Part shown: piece by piece, positions 25,622 through 34,310 of the stretch | Position numbering within the stretch: the first letter of the stretch is position 1 | How the letters are laid out: each line of letters opens with the position of its first letter | Origin: Streptomyces sp. H39-S7 | GTDB lineage: Bacteria > Actinomycetota > Actinomycetes > Streptomycetales > Streptomycetaceae | DNA length: 64,000 bases | Direction of reading: 5' to 3' | Assembly (NCBI RefSeq): GCF_027158205.1 | Contig: NZ_JAPVLU010000025.1 | Location: 71,685 to 135,684, forward strand | Position numbers and translations under genes: made by a program | The notes under the pieces: generated by a model | What the model saw: the letters and a program-made list of their open reading frames with translations, nothing else | Told to the model about the DNA's origin: nothing | Database searches by the model: none

Positions 25622-27421
25622 TTACAGAGGCGGGTCGAGTCGGGCCAGGCCGCGGAGCGCCCTGGGGGACAGCCGGCCCAGCAGCCGGGCGCCGCGTGCC
25701 TCGGGGGTGACCGGGACGACCGCGGAGTTGCGCATCACCGCGCGCACGATCGCGTCGGCGACCTTCTCCGGCGGGTAGTTGCGCAGCCCGTACAGCCGCG
25801 AGGACCTGGCGCGGCGCCGGTCCTGCTCCGCGTCGGTGACCCCGGCGAAGCGGGTGGTCGAGGTGATGTTGGTATTGACGATGCCGGGGCAGATGGCGGT
25901 CACCCCGATGTCGTGCGGGGCCAGTTCGGCGCGCAGGCACTCGCTGAGCATCAGCACGGCGGCCTTGGAGGTGCTGTACGCGGGCAGCGCCCGCGACGGC
26001 TGGAAGGCGGCGGCCGAGGCGGTGTTGACGATATGGCCGCCCTGGCCGCGGTCGACCATCTGCCGGGCGAAGAGCCGGCAGCCGTGGATGACACCCCACA
26101 GGTTCACGTCCAGCACCCGCTTCCACTCCTCGGTGGTGGTGTCGAGGAAGGAACCGGCCAGTCCGATACCCGCGTTGTTGACGACGACGTCGGGCACGCC
26201 GTACTCGGCGGCGGTCTTCTCCGCGAGCTTCTCCATGGCCTGTTCGTCGGAGACGTCCACGGTCTCGGCCCACGCGTCCGGCGCACCGATGAGCCGCGCC
26301 AGTTCCGCGGTGCGGGCCGCGGACTCCGCGTCCCGGTCCACCGCGACGATCCGCGCCCCCGCCTCGGCGAAGGCGAAGGCGGTGGCCCGGCCGATGCCGC
26401 TGCCGGCGCCCGTCACCAGCACCAGCTGCCCGGCGAAGCGCTCACCGGCGGGACCTGGCTTCGCCGGGGTCGTCCGGGCCGGACGGCCTTCCTCGCTGGA
26501 CGTCACGAACTCACCGATCCACTGGGCGATCTGGTCGGGGCGGGTGCGCGGCACCCAGTGCTTGGTCGCGATGGTGCGGCGCCGCAGGTCGGGCACCCAC
26601 TGCTCCAGCCCGTCGTAGAGCTTCTCCGACAGGAACGGGTCACCGGTCGGGGTGATCAGCTGCACCGGCACATGGGCGTAGGCGTCCGTACGCGGTGCGC
26701 GCAGCCGGTCCTTGACGTTGTCCCGGTAGAGCCACGTGCCGTGCGCGGCGTCCTCCGGCAGTGAGGCCGTCGGGTAATCCGCCGAGGAGACCTTCTCGGC
26801 GCGGGCGAGCAGCCTGGGCCACTGCCGGCCGAGCACTCCGCGCCAGGCCAGCTCGGGCAGCACGGGGGTGTGGAGCGCGTACACGTACCAGGACTTGGCG
26901 CCCTGGCCGAGGAGCTCGGCGAGCCGGCGCGGGGTCGGCCGCGCGACGCGCTGCTTGATCCAGTGGCCGAAGTGGTCGAGCGAGGGCCCCGAGATGGACG
27001 TGAAGCCGGCGATCCGGCCCTCGGTGCGCCCCACGGTGGCGAACTCCCAGCCCTGGACCGAGCCCCAGTCGTGGCCGACGAGGTGGACCGGCCGGTCCGG
27101 GCTGACCGCGTCCGCGACGGCCAGGAAGTCGTCGGTCAGCTTCTCCAGCCGGAAGCCGCCGCGCAGGGGCTTCGGCGCGGTCGAGCGGCCGTGTCCGCGC
27201 ACGTCGTAGAGCACGACGTGGAAGCGGTCCGCGAGCCGGTCGGCGACCTGGGACCACACCTCCTTGCTGTCGGGGTAGCCGTGCAGCAGCACCACGGTGG
27301 GCAGCGACGCGTCCCCGTACTCGGCGACGCACAGCTCCACCCCGTCGCCCGCCACCCACCGCTCGCGCGGCGTCCTCTTCTCCGGGCTCGCGTTCCCGTC
27401 TCCCGCGCCGTCTCGGCTCAT
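25622..27421 (-). CDS. EphD-like alpha/beta-hydrolase and SDR fusion
   Basis: A 599-residue two-domain enzyme. Residues ~20-300 are an alpha/beta hydrolase of the epoxide-hydrolase branch, with LLHGYPDSKEVW for the oxyanion loop and GHDWGSVQGW carrying the Asp nucleophile. Residues ~325-599 are a short-chain dehydrogenase with TGAGSGIGRATAFAFAEAGA for NAD(P) binding, NNAG, and the active-site YSTSK. The same order occurs in mycobacterial EphD, linked there to mycolic or fatty-acid modification. The start ATG overlaps the stop codon of the upstream M24 gene (ATGA), so translation is coupled. A lipid epoxide or hydroxy substrate is likely but unproven, as Streptomyces lack mycolates. Confidence 0.9.
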   Translation of the reverse strand: MSRDGAGDGNASPEKRTPRERWVAGDGVELCVAEYGDASLPTVVLLHGYPDSKEVWSQVADRLADRFHVVLYDVRGHGRSTAPKPLRGGFRLEKLTDDFLAVADAVSPDRPVHLVGHDWGSVQGWEFATVGRTEGRIAGFTSISGPSLDHFGHWIKQRVARPTPRRLAELLGQGAKSWYVYALHTPVLPELAWRGVLGRQWPRLLARAEKVSSADYPTASLPEDAAHGTWLYRDNVKDRLRAPRTDAYAHVPVQLITPTGDPFLSEKLYDGLEQWVPDLRRRTIATKHWVPRTRPDQIAQWIGEFVTSSEEGRPARTTPAKPGPAGERFAGQLVLVTGAGSGIGRATAFAFAEAGARIVAVDRDAESAARTAELARLIGAPDAWAETVDVSDEQAMEKLAEKTAAEYGVPDVVVNNAGIGLAGSFLDTTTEEWKRVLDVNLWGVIHGCRLFARQMVDRGQGGHIVNTASAAAFQPSRALPAYSTSKAAVLMLSECLRAELAPHDIGVTAICPGIVNTNITSTTRFAGVTDAEQDRRRARSSRLYGLRNYPPEKVADAIVRAVMRNSAVVPVTPEARGARLLGRLSPRALRGLARLDPPL

Positions 27422-28245
27422 ACGGTCAGCCCCGCTTCCTTCCAGCGCTTCACATGCGGCAGTTCGTCGTCCAGCCAGTACGCGTCCGTCGCGGTGACCA
27501 CGAGGATCTCCTCGAACTTCGCGCCGGTCCCGCGGAATCCCAGATGGGGCTCGACGGCCCACAGCCCCGGCTGCGGCGGGTGGTCGGACATCCGGTACGG
27601 GCTCCACAGCGGGGACCAGCCGTCCCGGTGCCCGTGCAGCGCGTCCTTCGCCAGCCCCTTGAGGCTCTGGGTGCCGAAGCCGGCGATCCGAGGTGACCAG
27701 CGCCGCTCCCGCACCCGGTCGACCTTGTGCGCGATGACGCCGAACGGATAGGCGCGGTGGCGGTTGGCGTACCCCTGCTTCACCATCAGCCGGTCCACGT
27801 CCTCGTAGATCGCCTTCAGCGGGCGGCGCTCGCGCACCTCGCGCAGGATCAGCTCCCGGTGGTCGCGCAGATCGGCCAGCAGCCGGTCGTGGACGGGGTT
27901 GAGCCCCAGACAGCCGGAGTACCCGATGTCGGCGGTGAACCCGTTGTGGATCGGGGCGGCGTCCAGGATGAAGGGCATCCCCGGCTCCAGCCGGCGCTGC
28001 GTGGGGAAGAACTGCAGCGGAACCCTGAAGCCCGTGAAGGCCGTCCGGTCCCCGAACCAGGCGAACGGCAGGTGGAACCAGTCCCGCACGCCCCGCTCGC
28101 GCAGCCACTCCCGCATCATGCGGGCGGCCTCCCGCTCGGTCACGCCCGGTCTCAGCTGCGCCGCGACCGCCTCGGCGCACGCGTACGCCAGCCGCTGCAC
28201 CTCCCGGAACCCGTCCAGGCCGTCCGACGGATGACTCGTCACCAT
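27418..28245 (-). CDS. M24 (aminopeptidase P-like) family protein
   Basis: A 275-residue protein with the pita-bread fold of peptidase family M24. The metal-binding pattern includes LDAAPIHNGFTADIGYSG in the middle and VEPHLGF / KFEEILVVT near the C-terminus. It lacks the N-terminal domain of full aminopeptidase P. Members of this short type are often uncharacterised hydrolases of small amides or dipeptide-like compounds. ATG 28245 begins MVTSHPSDG. It is the first gene of a leftward operon, and its stop codon overlaps the start of the EphD-like fusion. Confidence 0.82.
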   Translation of the reverse strand: MVTSHPSDGLDGFREVQRLAYACAEAVAAQLRPGVTEREAARMMREWLRERGVRDWFHLPFAWFGDRTAFTGFRVPLQFFPTQRRLEPGMPFILDAAPIHNGFTADIGYSGCLGLNPVHDRLLADLRDHRELILREVRERRPLKAIYEDVDRLMVKQGYANRHRAYPFGVIAHKVDRVRERRWSPRIAGFGTQSLKGLAKDALHGHRDGWSPLWSPYRMSDHPPQPGLWAVEPHLGFRGTGAKFEEILVVTATDAYWLDDELPHVKRWKEAGLTV

Positions 28246-28285
28246 CGCCCACCCCCACGTACGGCACCCAGCCCGGCATGCGCCA

Positions 28286-28407
28286 ACCCTGACATCGATG
28301 AATGTGACATCACTTCATGGCAGGGTCAAGGGTGCCCGCACCGCCTGTGGAGAACCCCGCCCCGCCCGCGGTACCCGGAACGCTCGCACCGCCATGACCC
28401 TGACATC
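28286..28407. promoter_or_regulatory. repeated ACCCTGACATC motif between divergent operons
   Basis: ACCCTGACATC occurs at 28286-28296 and 28397-28407, and an inverted partial copy CAGGGT at 28321-28326. Between them lies GTGACATCAC, a near-palindrome. The region separates the leftward M24/EphD cluster from the rightward ABC operon and could bind the cluster's MerR protein. Confidence 0.45.
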
Positions 28408-28517
28408 AGTCCCGCGCTCGGACGAGATCCCCTACGGGAGGTCAGCCCCCAGGACTACGCGGATTGGGCCCCCGAGAGGGACGCTCCGGTGTGGTCCGCG
28501 CCACTACCGTCGGGAAC

Positions 28518-29555
28518 GTGACTGTGATCGTGACCGAAAGCCTGAGCAAGCGGTACCCAAGGGTGACCGCCCTGGACCGGCTCTCCGTGGACATCACCCC
28601 CGGCGTGACCGGGCTGGTAGGTGCCAACGGGGCCGGCAAGTCGACCCTGATCAAGATTCTGCTGGGTCTGTCCCCGGCCACCGAGGGCCGTGCCGCCGTG
28701 CTCGGACTCGACGTGGCCACCGAAGGCGCGGCGATCCGCAGTCTCGTCGGGTACATGCCCGAACACGACTGCCTGCCGCCCGATGTGTCGGCGACCGAGT
28801 TCGTCGTCCACATGGCGCGGATGTCCGGGCTGCCGCCCGCCGCGGCCCGCGAGCGCACCGCCGACACCCTGCGCCACGTCGGGCTGTACGAGGAGCGGTA
28901 CCGCGCCATGGGCGGCTACTCCACGGGCATGAAGCAGCGCGTCAAGCTGGCGCAGGCGCTCGTGCACGACCCGAAGCTGGTCCTGCTCGACGAGCCGACC
29001 AACGGCCTGGACCCGGCGGGCCGCGACGAGATGCTGGGGCTGATCCGCCGGGTCCACAGCGACTTCGGCATCTCCGTCCTGGTCACCTCGCACCTGCTCG
29101 GCGAACTGGAACGCATCAGTGACCACGTCGTCGTCATCGACGGCGGCAAGCTGCTGCGCTCCTCCTCCACCAGCGACTTCACGCAGGCCACGGCCTCGCT
29201 CGCGGTAGAGGTCACCGACACCGACCGGCACCCGCACGGCACCGAGGCGCTGCGCACGGCGCTGAGCGCGCTGGGGGTCTCCGTACGCGGCGAGGGCCCC
29301 GGCTCCGCCGGCGCGAACATCGGCCACATCCTGCTGGTCGACATGGAGGGTGAGGCCACGTACGACCTCATCAGGGACGCGGTCGCCGAACTCGGCCTCG
29401 GTCTGGTGCGGATGGAGCAGCGACGTCACCGCATCGCCGAGGTCTTCAGCACCCACGACGACACCGATGACGCGAAGGACGGGTCCGACGTCCTCGAGAC
29501 CGCAGGCGCCGATGGCAGCCGCCCGCAGAAGGGAGGCAGCCGAGATGCAGCCTGA
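28518..29555 (+). CDS. ABC transporter ATP-binding protein (pair 1)
   Basis: Cytoplasmic ATPase of 345 residues. Walker A is GANGAGKST, the signature is YSTGMKQRVKLAQALVHDP and Walker B is LVLLDEPTNGLDP. The C-terminal ~110 residues are a poorly conserved regulatory extension. GTG 28518 (MTVIVTESLSKRYPRV) is chosen over longer starts. No strong ribosome-binding site precedes it, and a TACCGT box about 7 bases upstream suggests a leaderless transcript. It overlaps the downstream permease start by 11 bases. The substrate is unknown; the type resembles NatA/CcmA-like exporters. Confidence 0.9.
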   Translation: MTVIVTESLSKRYPRVTALDRLSVDITPGVTGLVGANGAGKSTLIKILLGLSPATEGRAAVLGLDVATEGAAIRSLVGYMPEHDCLPPDVSATEFVVHMARMSGLPPAAARERTADTLRHVGLYEERYRAMGGYSTGMKQRVKLAQALVHDPKLVLLDEPTNGLDPAGRDEMLGLIRRVHSDFGISVLVTSHLLGELERISDHVVVIDGGKLLRSSSTSDFTQATASLAVEVTDTDRHPHGTEALRTALSALGVSVRGEGPGSAGANIGHILLVDMEGEATYDLIRDAVAELGLGLVRMEQRRHRIAEVFSTHDDTDDAKDGSDVLETAGADGSRPQKGGSRDAA

Positions 29556-30471
29556 CACCATTCCCGTACCCGCACAGCAGGACCCCCAGCGCGGCGCCGA
29601 CGTCATCCACAACATCGGCTACCGCCACTACGACGGGCCGCGCCTGGGCCGCGGCTACGCCCGCGTCTCCCTCTTCTCGCAGAGCCTGCGCGGCGCCTAC
29701 GGCCTCGGCCGGTCGGCGAAGTCCAAGGTGCTGCCGATGCTGCTGTTCGCCGCGATGTGCGCACCGGCGCTGATCATCGTCGCGGTCGCGATCGGCACGA
29801 AGATGACCAAGCTGCCCATGCAGTACATGCAGTACACGATCTACCTGCAGATGGTCATCGCGCTCTTCGTCGCGGCCCAGGCGCCGCAGTCCGTCTCCCG
29901 CGACCTGCGGTTCAAGACGACGCCGCTGTACTTCTCGCGCCCCATCGAGCGCATCGACTACGTCGCCGCCAAGTTCGCGGCGATGACGGCCGCGCTGTTC
30001 ATCCTCACCGCGGTGCCGCTGGTCATCCTCTACGTCGGCGCCCTGCTGGGGAAGTTCGGCTTCGCGTCCCAGACGGCCGGCTTCGGGAAGGGAATCGTGG
30101 CCGCTCTCCTGCTCTCCCTGCTGCTGGCGGGCATCGGCATGGTCATCGCGGCGATCACCCCCCGCCGCGGGTTCGGCGTCGCCGCGATCATCGCGGTCAT
30201 CGCCATCTCGTACGGCGCGGTCAGCGCGATCCAGGGCGTCGCCTACAGCCAGGAGAACTTCGAGGCGGAGGGCTGGTTCGGCCTCTTCTCCCCGATCAGC
30301 CTGCTGGACGGCGCACAGTCCTGGTGGCTCGGCGCCACCGTCTCCAACCCGGGCAACTACGGCCCGCCCGACGCCTTCGCGGGCCTCGTGTACCTGATCG
30401 TGCTCCTCGGTGTGATCGCCGGCTGCTTCGGCCTGCTGATGCGCCGCTACCGGAAGGTCGGACTCTCGTGA
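29545..30471 (+). CDS. ABC transporter permease (pair 1)
   Basis: Membrane subunit of 308 residues with about six hydrophobic segments (for example VLPMLLFAAMCAPALIIVAVA and a Leu-rich run near residue 195). The cytoplasmic loop SVSRDLRFKTTPLYFSRPI is typical of ABC-2 permeases. The N-terminal ~65 residues are cytoplasmic. ATG 29545 has GGGAGG eight bases upstream. It is the partner of the preceding ATPase; its stop codon overlaps the GTG of the next ATPase (GTGA). Confidence 0.9.
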   Translation: MQPDTIPVPAQQDPQRGADVIHNIGYRHYDGPRLGRGYARVSLFSQSLRGAYGLGRSAKSKVLPMLLFAAMCAPALIIVAVAIGTKMTKLPMQYMQYTIYLQMVIALFVAAQAPQSVSRDLRFKTTPLYFSRPIERIDYVAAKFAAMTAALFILTAVPLVILYVGALLGKFGFASQTAGFGKGIVAALLLSLLLAGIGMVIAAITPRRGFGVAAIIAVIAISYGAVSAIQGVAYSQENFEAEGWFGLFSPISLLDGAQSWWLGATVSNPGNYGPPDAFAGLVYLIVLLGVIAGCFGLLMRRYRKVGLS

Positions 30472-31385
30472 CGACGATCACCATCGACAACGTCTCGCGC
30501 TGGTTCGGCAACGTGGTGGCCGTCAACGACGTCACCATGTCGATCGGCCCCGGCGTGACCGGCCTGCTCGGCCCGAACGGCGCGGGGAAGTCCACCCTCA
30601 TCAACATGATGGCCGGCTTCCTCGCCCCGTCCACCGGCTCCGTCACCCTCGACGGCACGCGGATCTGGCGCAACGAGCAGGTGTACCACCACATCGGGAT
30701 CGTGCCCGAGCGGGAGGGGATGTACGACTTCCTCACCGGCGCGGAGTTCGTCCTCGCCAACGCCGAACTGCACGGACTGCCCGACCCCGGCGCCGCCGCC
30801 CACCGCGCGCTGGCGACCGTCGAGATGGCGTACGCGCAGGACCGCAGGATCGACACGTACTCCAAGGGCATGCGGCAGCGCGTGAAGATGGCCTCGGCCC
30901 TCGTCCACGACCCGTCGGTGCTCCTGCTCGACGAGCCCTTCAACGGCATGGATCCGCGCCAGCGGCTGCACCTCATGGACCTGCTCCGGCAGATGGGCTC
31001 CGACGGCCGCACGGTGCTGTTCTCCTCGCACATCCTGGAGGAGGTCGAGCAGCTCGCGAGCCACATCGAGGTCGTGGTGGCCGGCCGGCACGCCGCGTCG
31101 GGCGACTTCCGCAAGATCCGCCGCCTGATGACGGACCGCCCGCACCGCTACCTCGTACGGTCCAGCGACGACCGGCAGCTCGCCGCCGCGCTCATCGCGG
31201 ACGCGTCGACCGCCGCGATCGAACTCGACGGGTCGGAGAAGGCGCTGCTCATCCAGGCGATCGACTTCGCCGGCTTCACGGAGCTGCTGCCGCGGGTCGC
31301 CCGGGAGCACGGCATCCGGCTGTACGCGGTCTCGCCGTCCGACGAGTCCCTGGAGAGCGTCTTCTCCTACCTGGTCACGGCGTAA
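30468..31385 (+). CDS. ABC transporter ATP-binding protein (pair 2)
   Basis: ATPase of 305 residues with GPNGAGKST (Walker A), YSKGMRQRVKMASALVHDP (signature) and LLLDEPFNGMDP (Walker B). It is clearly a paralogue of the 28518 gene. GTG 30468 overlaps the upstream stop codon, implying coupled translation. With two ATPases and two permeases in one transcript, the operon could make either two homodimeric exporters or one heteromeric complex. Confidence 0.92.
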   Translation: MTTITIDNVSRWFGNVVAVNDVTMSIGPGVTGLLGPNGAGKSTLINMMAGFLAPSTGSVTLDGTRIWRNEQVYHHIGIVPEREGMYDFLTGAEFVLANAELHGLPDPGAAAHRALATVEMAYAQDRRIDTYSKGMRQRVKMASALVHDPSVLLLDEPFNGMDPRQRLHLMDLLRQMGSDGRTVLFSSHILEEVEQLASHIEVVVAGRHAASGDFRKIRRLMTDRPHRYLVRSSDDRQLAAALIADASTAAIELDGSEKALLIQAIDFAGFTELLPRVAREHGIRLYAVSPSDESLESVFSYLVTA

Positions 31386-31414
31386 GCGGCCCACAGGCCT
31401 TAAGGAGCCCACCG

Positions 31415-32134
31415 ATGTACAACCCCACCGTGGCCCGGCTCACCTTCCGGGCACTGCTCGGCAGGCGCCGCGCACTCATCCTCTTCGCGCTGCCCGCGCT
31501 GCTGATCGTCATCGCGGGCGCCGTGCGCGCCCTGGCGGGCACGGACGACGGCGTCACCAGCGACCTGCTGGGCGGTTTCGCGCTCGCGACGATGGTGCCG
31601 CTGATCGGCGTCATCGCCGGCACGGGCGCCATCGCGCCCGAGATCGACGACGGTTCGATCGTCTATCTGCTGGCCAAGCCGTTGAAGCGGCCGTCGATCA
31701 TCCTGACGAAACTGGTCGTCGCGATCGGCGTCGCCATGGCGTTCTCGGCCATCCCGACCTTCATCGCCGGCTTCATCCTGAACGGCAACAGCCAGCAGCT
31801 CGCGGTCGCCTACGGCATCGCCGCGGCCGTCGCGTCGGTCACGTACGCCGCGGTCTTCCTGCTGCTGGGCGTCGTCACCCGGCACGCGGTGGTGGCGGGA
31901 CTCGTCTACGCCCTGGTCTGGGAATCCCTCATCGGCAACCTCGTCCCGGGGGCCCGCACCCTCAGCGTCCAGCAGTGGGCGCTGGCGCTGGCGCAGAAGA
32001 TCGGGGGCGGCGACATCGTGCAGTCCGACGTCGGGCTCCCGGTCGCGATCGTCCTGCTCGTCGCGGTGACGGTCGCCGCCACCTGGTTCGCGGCGCAGCG
32101 GCTGCGCTCGCTGACCCTGGCGGGCGAGGAGTAG
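31415..32134 (+). CDS. ABC transporter permease (pair 2)
   Basis: ABC-2 type membrane subunit of 239 residues with six hydrophobic segments. The conserved GAIAPEIDDGSIVYLLAKPLKR loop (written here in one family-level pattern: GAIAPEIDDGS then YLLAKPLKR) is diagnostic of this permease class. The ATG at 31415 lies 29 bases after the preceding gene, with AAGGAG just upstream. It ends the operon; the MFS gene on the other strand begins 30 bases later. Confidence 0.88.
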   Translation: MYNPTVARLTFRALLGRRRALILFALPALLIVIAGAVRALAGTDDGVTSDLLGGFALATMVPLIGVIAGTGAIAPEIDDGSIVYLLAKPLKRPSIILTKLVVAIGVAMAFSAIPTFIAGFILNGNSQQLAVAYGIAAAVASVTYAAVFLLLGVVTRHAVVAGLVYALVWESLIGNLVPGARTLSVQQWALALAQKIGGGDIVQSDVGLPVAIVLLVAVTVAATWFAAQRLRSLTLAGEE

Positions 32135-32164
32135 CAGCGAGAAGGGCAGGGGCGGGGGCCGGGG

Positions 32165-33433
32165 TCAGACCTTGCGGTCCCTGCCCGCGCCCAGTCCCGC
32201 GACGAGCTGCGCGCCGCACAGCAGCAGCATCAGCACGATCGGGGCGGTCCAGCCGCCGCTGCTCTCGTAGAGCGCGCCGGCCGCCAGCGGTCCGGCGGCG
32301 GCGAGCAGGTAGCCGACGCCCTGCGCCATCCCCGACAGCCGGGCGGCGGTGTACGCGTTCCGGCTGCGGAGCACGATCATCGTCAGCGCCAGCCCGACGG
32401 CGCCACCCTGGCCGACGCCGAGCAGCGCGGCCCAGGCCCAGGCGCCGCCGACCGGGTTCACCAGCAGTCCCACGTATCCGGCCGCGGTCAGGCCGACGGC
32501 GACGGCCACCAGCGGACCCTGGTTGCGCATCCGGCCCGCGAGCAGCGGGAAGAGGAACGCGCCCGCCACCTGGATCAGGTTGCTGACGGCGAAGACGACT
32601 CCGGCGGTGCCCTTGCTCATCCCGTGGTCGGTGAGGATTGTCGGCATCCACGCGATGACCACGTAGACGAGCAGCGACTGCAGGCCCATGAAGCAGGTGA
32701 CCTGCCAGGCCAGCGGCGTCCGCCAGACACCCGCGCTCCGGGGCGGTGCGGCGGGGGACGTGGTGGACGTGCCGGGCGTCGCCGACGCGCCTTCCGCGGA
32801 ACGGATCCGGCGTGACAGCACCACCTGCGGGAACCAGACCGCCGCGGCGACGGCCGCCGGCAGGGCCCAGAACGCCAGCGCGGCCTGCCAACTGCCGCCG
32901 AACGACTTCTCCAGGGGGACGGACACCCCGGCCGCCGTGGACGCGCCGATCACCATCGCACACGTGTAGAGCGACGTCATGCTCGCGGCCCGGTGCGGGA
33001 AGTCGCGCTTGATCAGGCCGGGCATCAGGACGTTGAGCAGGGCTATCGCCGTGCCCAGCAGGATACTTCCGGCGAAGAGCGCCACCACGGAGGAGAGCGA
33101 CCGCACCACGATCCCGGCGGCCAGCGCCACCAGGGCGGTGAACAGCACCTGCTCGGTGCCGAACCGCTGTGACAGCCGGGGCGCGACCATCGAGCCCAGC
33201 CCCAGGAAGAGCACCGGCACCGACGTGACCAGGCTGCTCACCGTCGAGGAGAGCCCGTAGTGCGCGCTGACGTCACCGACCAGCGGCGCCATGCTGGCCA
33301 GCGCGCCCCGCATGTTGAGCGAGGCCACCACGATGCCGGCCAGCAGCAGTACGGGGTGGGAGAGCAGCCGGGGCGGGCGGGGGTGGCCGGGCTCCGCGTC
33401 GATGAGCGGGACGGTGACGGTCGTACGTGGCAA
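32165..33433 (-). CDS. MFS transporter, CynX/NimT-like
   Basis: Predicted 12-segment major-facilitator transporter of 422 residues, resembling CynX/NimT (cyanate and nitroimidazole-related) carriers. It has LNMRGALASMAPLVGDVSAHYG at the first helix-loop (the R of NMRxAL is typical), PVLFLGLGSMVAPRLSQRFG in the 2-3 loop and a mirrored second half. The start is a TTG at 33433, supported by GGAAGG eight bases upstream. A GntR regulator gene lies 48 bases upstream on the same strand, so it probably controls this exporter. The substrate is unknown. Confidence 0.88.
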   Translation of the reverse strand: MPRTTVTVPLIDAEPGHPRPPRLLSHPVLLLAGIVVASLNMRGALASMAPLVGDVSAHYGLSSTVSSLVTSVPVLFLGLGSMVAPRLSQRFGTEQVLFTALVALAAGIVVRSLSSVVALFAGSILLGTAIALLNVLMPGLIKRDFPHRAASMTSLYTCAMVIGASTAAGVSVPLEKSFGGSWQAALAFWALPAAVAAAVWFPQVVLSRRIRSAEGASATPGTSTTSPAAPPRSAGVWRTPLAWQVTCFMGLQSLLVYVVIAWMPTILTDHGMSKGTAGVVFAVSNLIQVAGAFLFPLLAGRMRNQGPLVAVAVGLTAAGYVGLLVNPVGGAWAWAALLGVGQGGAVGLALTMIVLRSRNAYTAARLSGMAQGVGYLLAAAGPLAAGALYESSGGWTAPIVLMLLLCGAQLVAGLGAGRDRKV

Positions 33434-33481
33434 AACAGGTGCCTTCCAAACGGGATGCGGGGTGTGGGCCGTCCGGACGGG

Positions 33482-34195
33482 TCAGCCGGTGGCCGGGCGG
33501 TCCGGTTCGACGGCGAGGAGGGCTTCGACCGCGCGCAGCGGCTCGCGCAGCAGCGCCCGCGCGGCGCCGTCGGCCGCCTGCGGGTCCCCCGCCTCGATGG
33601 CGTCGACGAGCGCGGTGTGGGTCGCGAGGTCGATCGGCGGCATGTCGCTGTCGCCGACCGCGGCGAGCAGCGTCTCGCGGATCGAGGAGCTGAAGTAGCG
33701 GTAGACCTCGGTCAGCGCGGCGTTGTGCGCGGCCTCCACCACGTACTGGTGGAAGCGGACGTCGTCGTCCGCCTGAGCGTCGCCGATCAGTTCCGCGCCG
33801 TGCCCGTGCACGCTGCTGAGGGCGGAGCGCATCCGTTCCAGGTCCTCCGGCGTGCGCCGGACGGCGGCGAGCCGGGCGCCCTCCGTCTCCAGCGCGACGC
33901 GCAGCTCCAGCACGTCTCGGATACCGGCCCTGCGCATGCCGCGGAGCACGGCGGCGGGGTCGGCCCGGGAGATCACGTAGGTGCCCTGGCCCTGGCGCGA
34001 CTCCAGCTGGCCGGCGTGCGCGAGCACCCGGACCGCCTCGCGGACCGTGTTGCGGCCCACGCCGAGGAGGTCTGCCAGTTCGTGCTCGGTCGGAATGCGC
34101 ATCCCGACCTGCCAGGTTCCGGCGGCGAGCTGCTCGCGGAGCTGCTCGACGACGGTGTCGACGAGGGATCGGCGGTCCGCCGCGTGGAGTGTCAT
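33482..34195 (-). CDS. GntR-family regulator, FadR type
   Basis: DNA-binding regulator of 237 residues. The winged helix is LADLLGVGRNTVREAVRVLAHAGQL with the GntR-typical RQGQGTYV wing. The C-terminal all-helical FCD-type ligand domain contains ELRVALETEGARLAA and later FHQYVVEAAHNAAL and HTALVDAIEAGD, which supply the Asp and His positions of the metal/ligand site. ATG 34195. It lies directly upstream of the MFS gene on the same strand and is divergent from yceI, so it may regulate one or both. Confidence 0.9.
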   Translation of the reverse strand: MTLHAADRRSLVDTVVEQLREQLAAGTWQVGMRIPTEHELADLLGVGRNTVREAVRVLAHAGQLESRQGQGTYVISRADPAAVLRGMRRAGIRDVLELRVALETEGARLAAVRRTPEDLERMRSALSSVHGHGAELIGDAQADDDVRFHQYVVEAAHNAALTEVYRYFSSSIRETLLAAVGDSDMPPIDLATHTALVDAIEAGDPQAADGAARALLREPLRAVEALLAVEPDRPATG

Positions 34196-34241
34196 CCGGT
34201 CATCCTACAACCTGTCCGGAGGGGTCGAGCGGAGGACCTTG

Positions 34242-34292
34242 TTGAAACTTCAATGGAATGGAGTTATGGTGAATGAAGTTGAACGTTGAACT
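34242..34292 (+). promoter_or_regulatory. promoter and palindromic operators of the YceI gene
   Basis: TTGAAA (34242-34247) and TATGGT (34265-34270) are separated by exactly 17 bases, a clear vegetative promoter. The -35 box is part of the inverted repeat TTGAAACTTCAA (34242-34253). A second symmetric element, AGTTGAACGTTGAACT (34277-34292), which also reads as GTTGAAC twice, overlaps the expected transcription start. Such placement is typical of MarR/TetR-type repression. AAGGAG follows before the ATG at 34311. Confidence 0.75.
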
Positions 34293-34310
34293 ACTCGTAA
34301 GGAGCACACC

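Noticed and set aside
25622..28279. 885-codon frame joining the EphD-like fusion to upstream sequence
   Set aside because: The first ~285 codons are an out-of-frame reading of the M24 gene; the ATG at 27421 with stop-start overlap is the real start.
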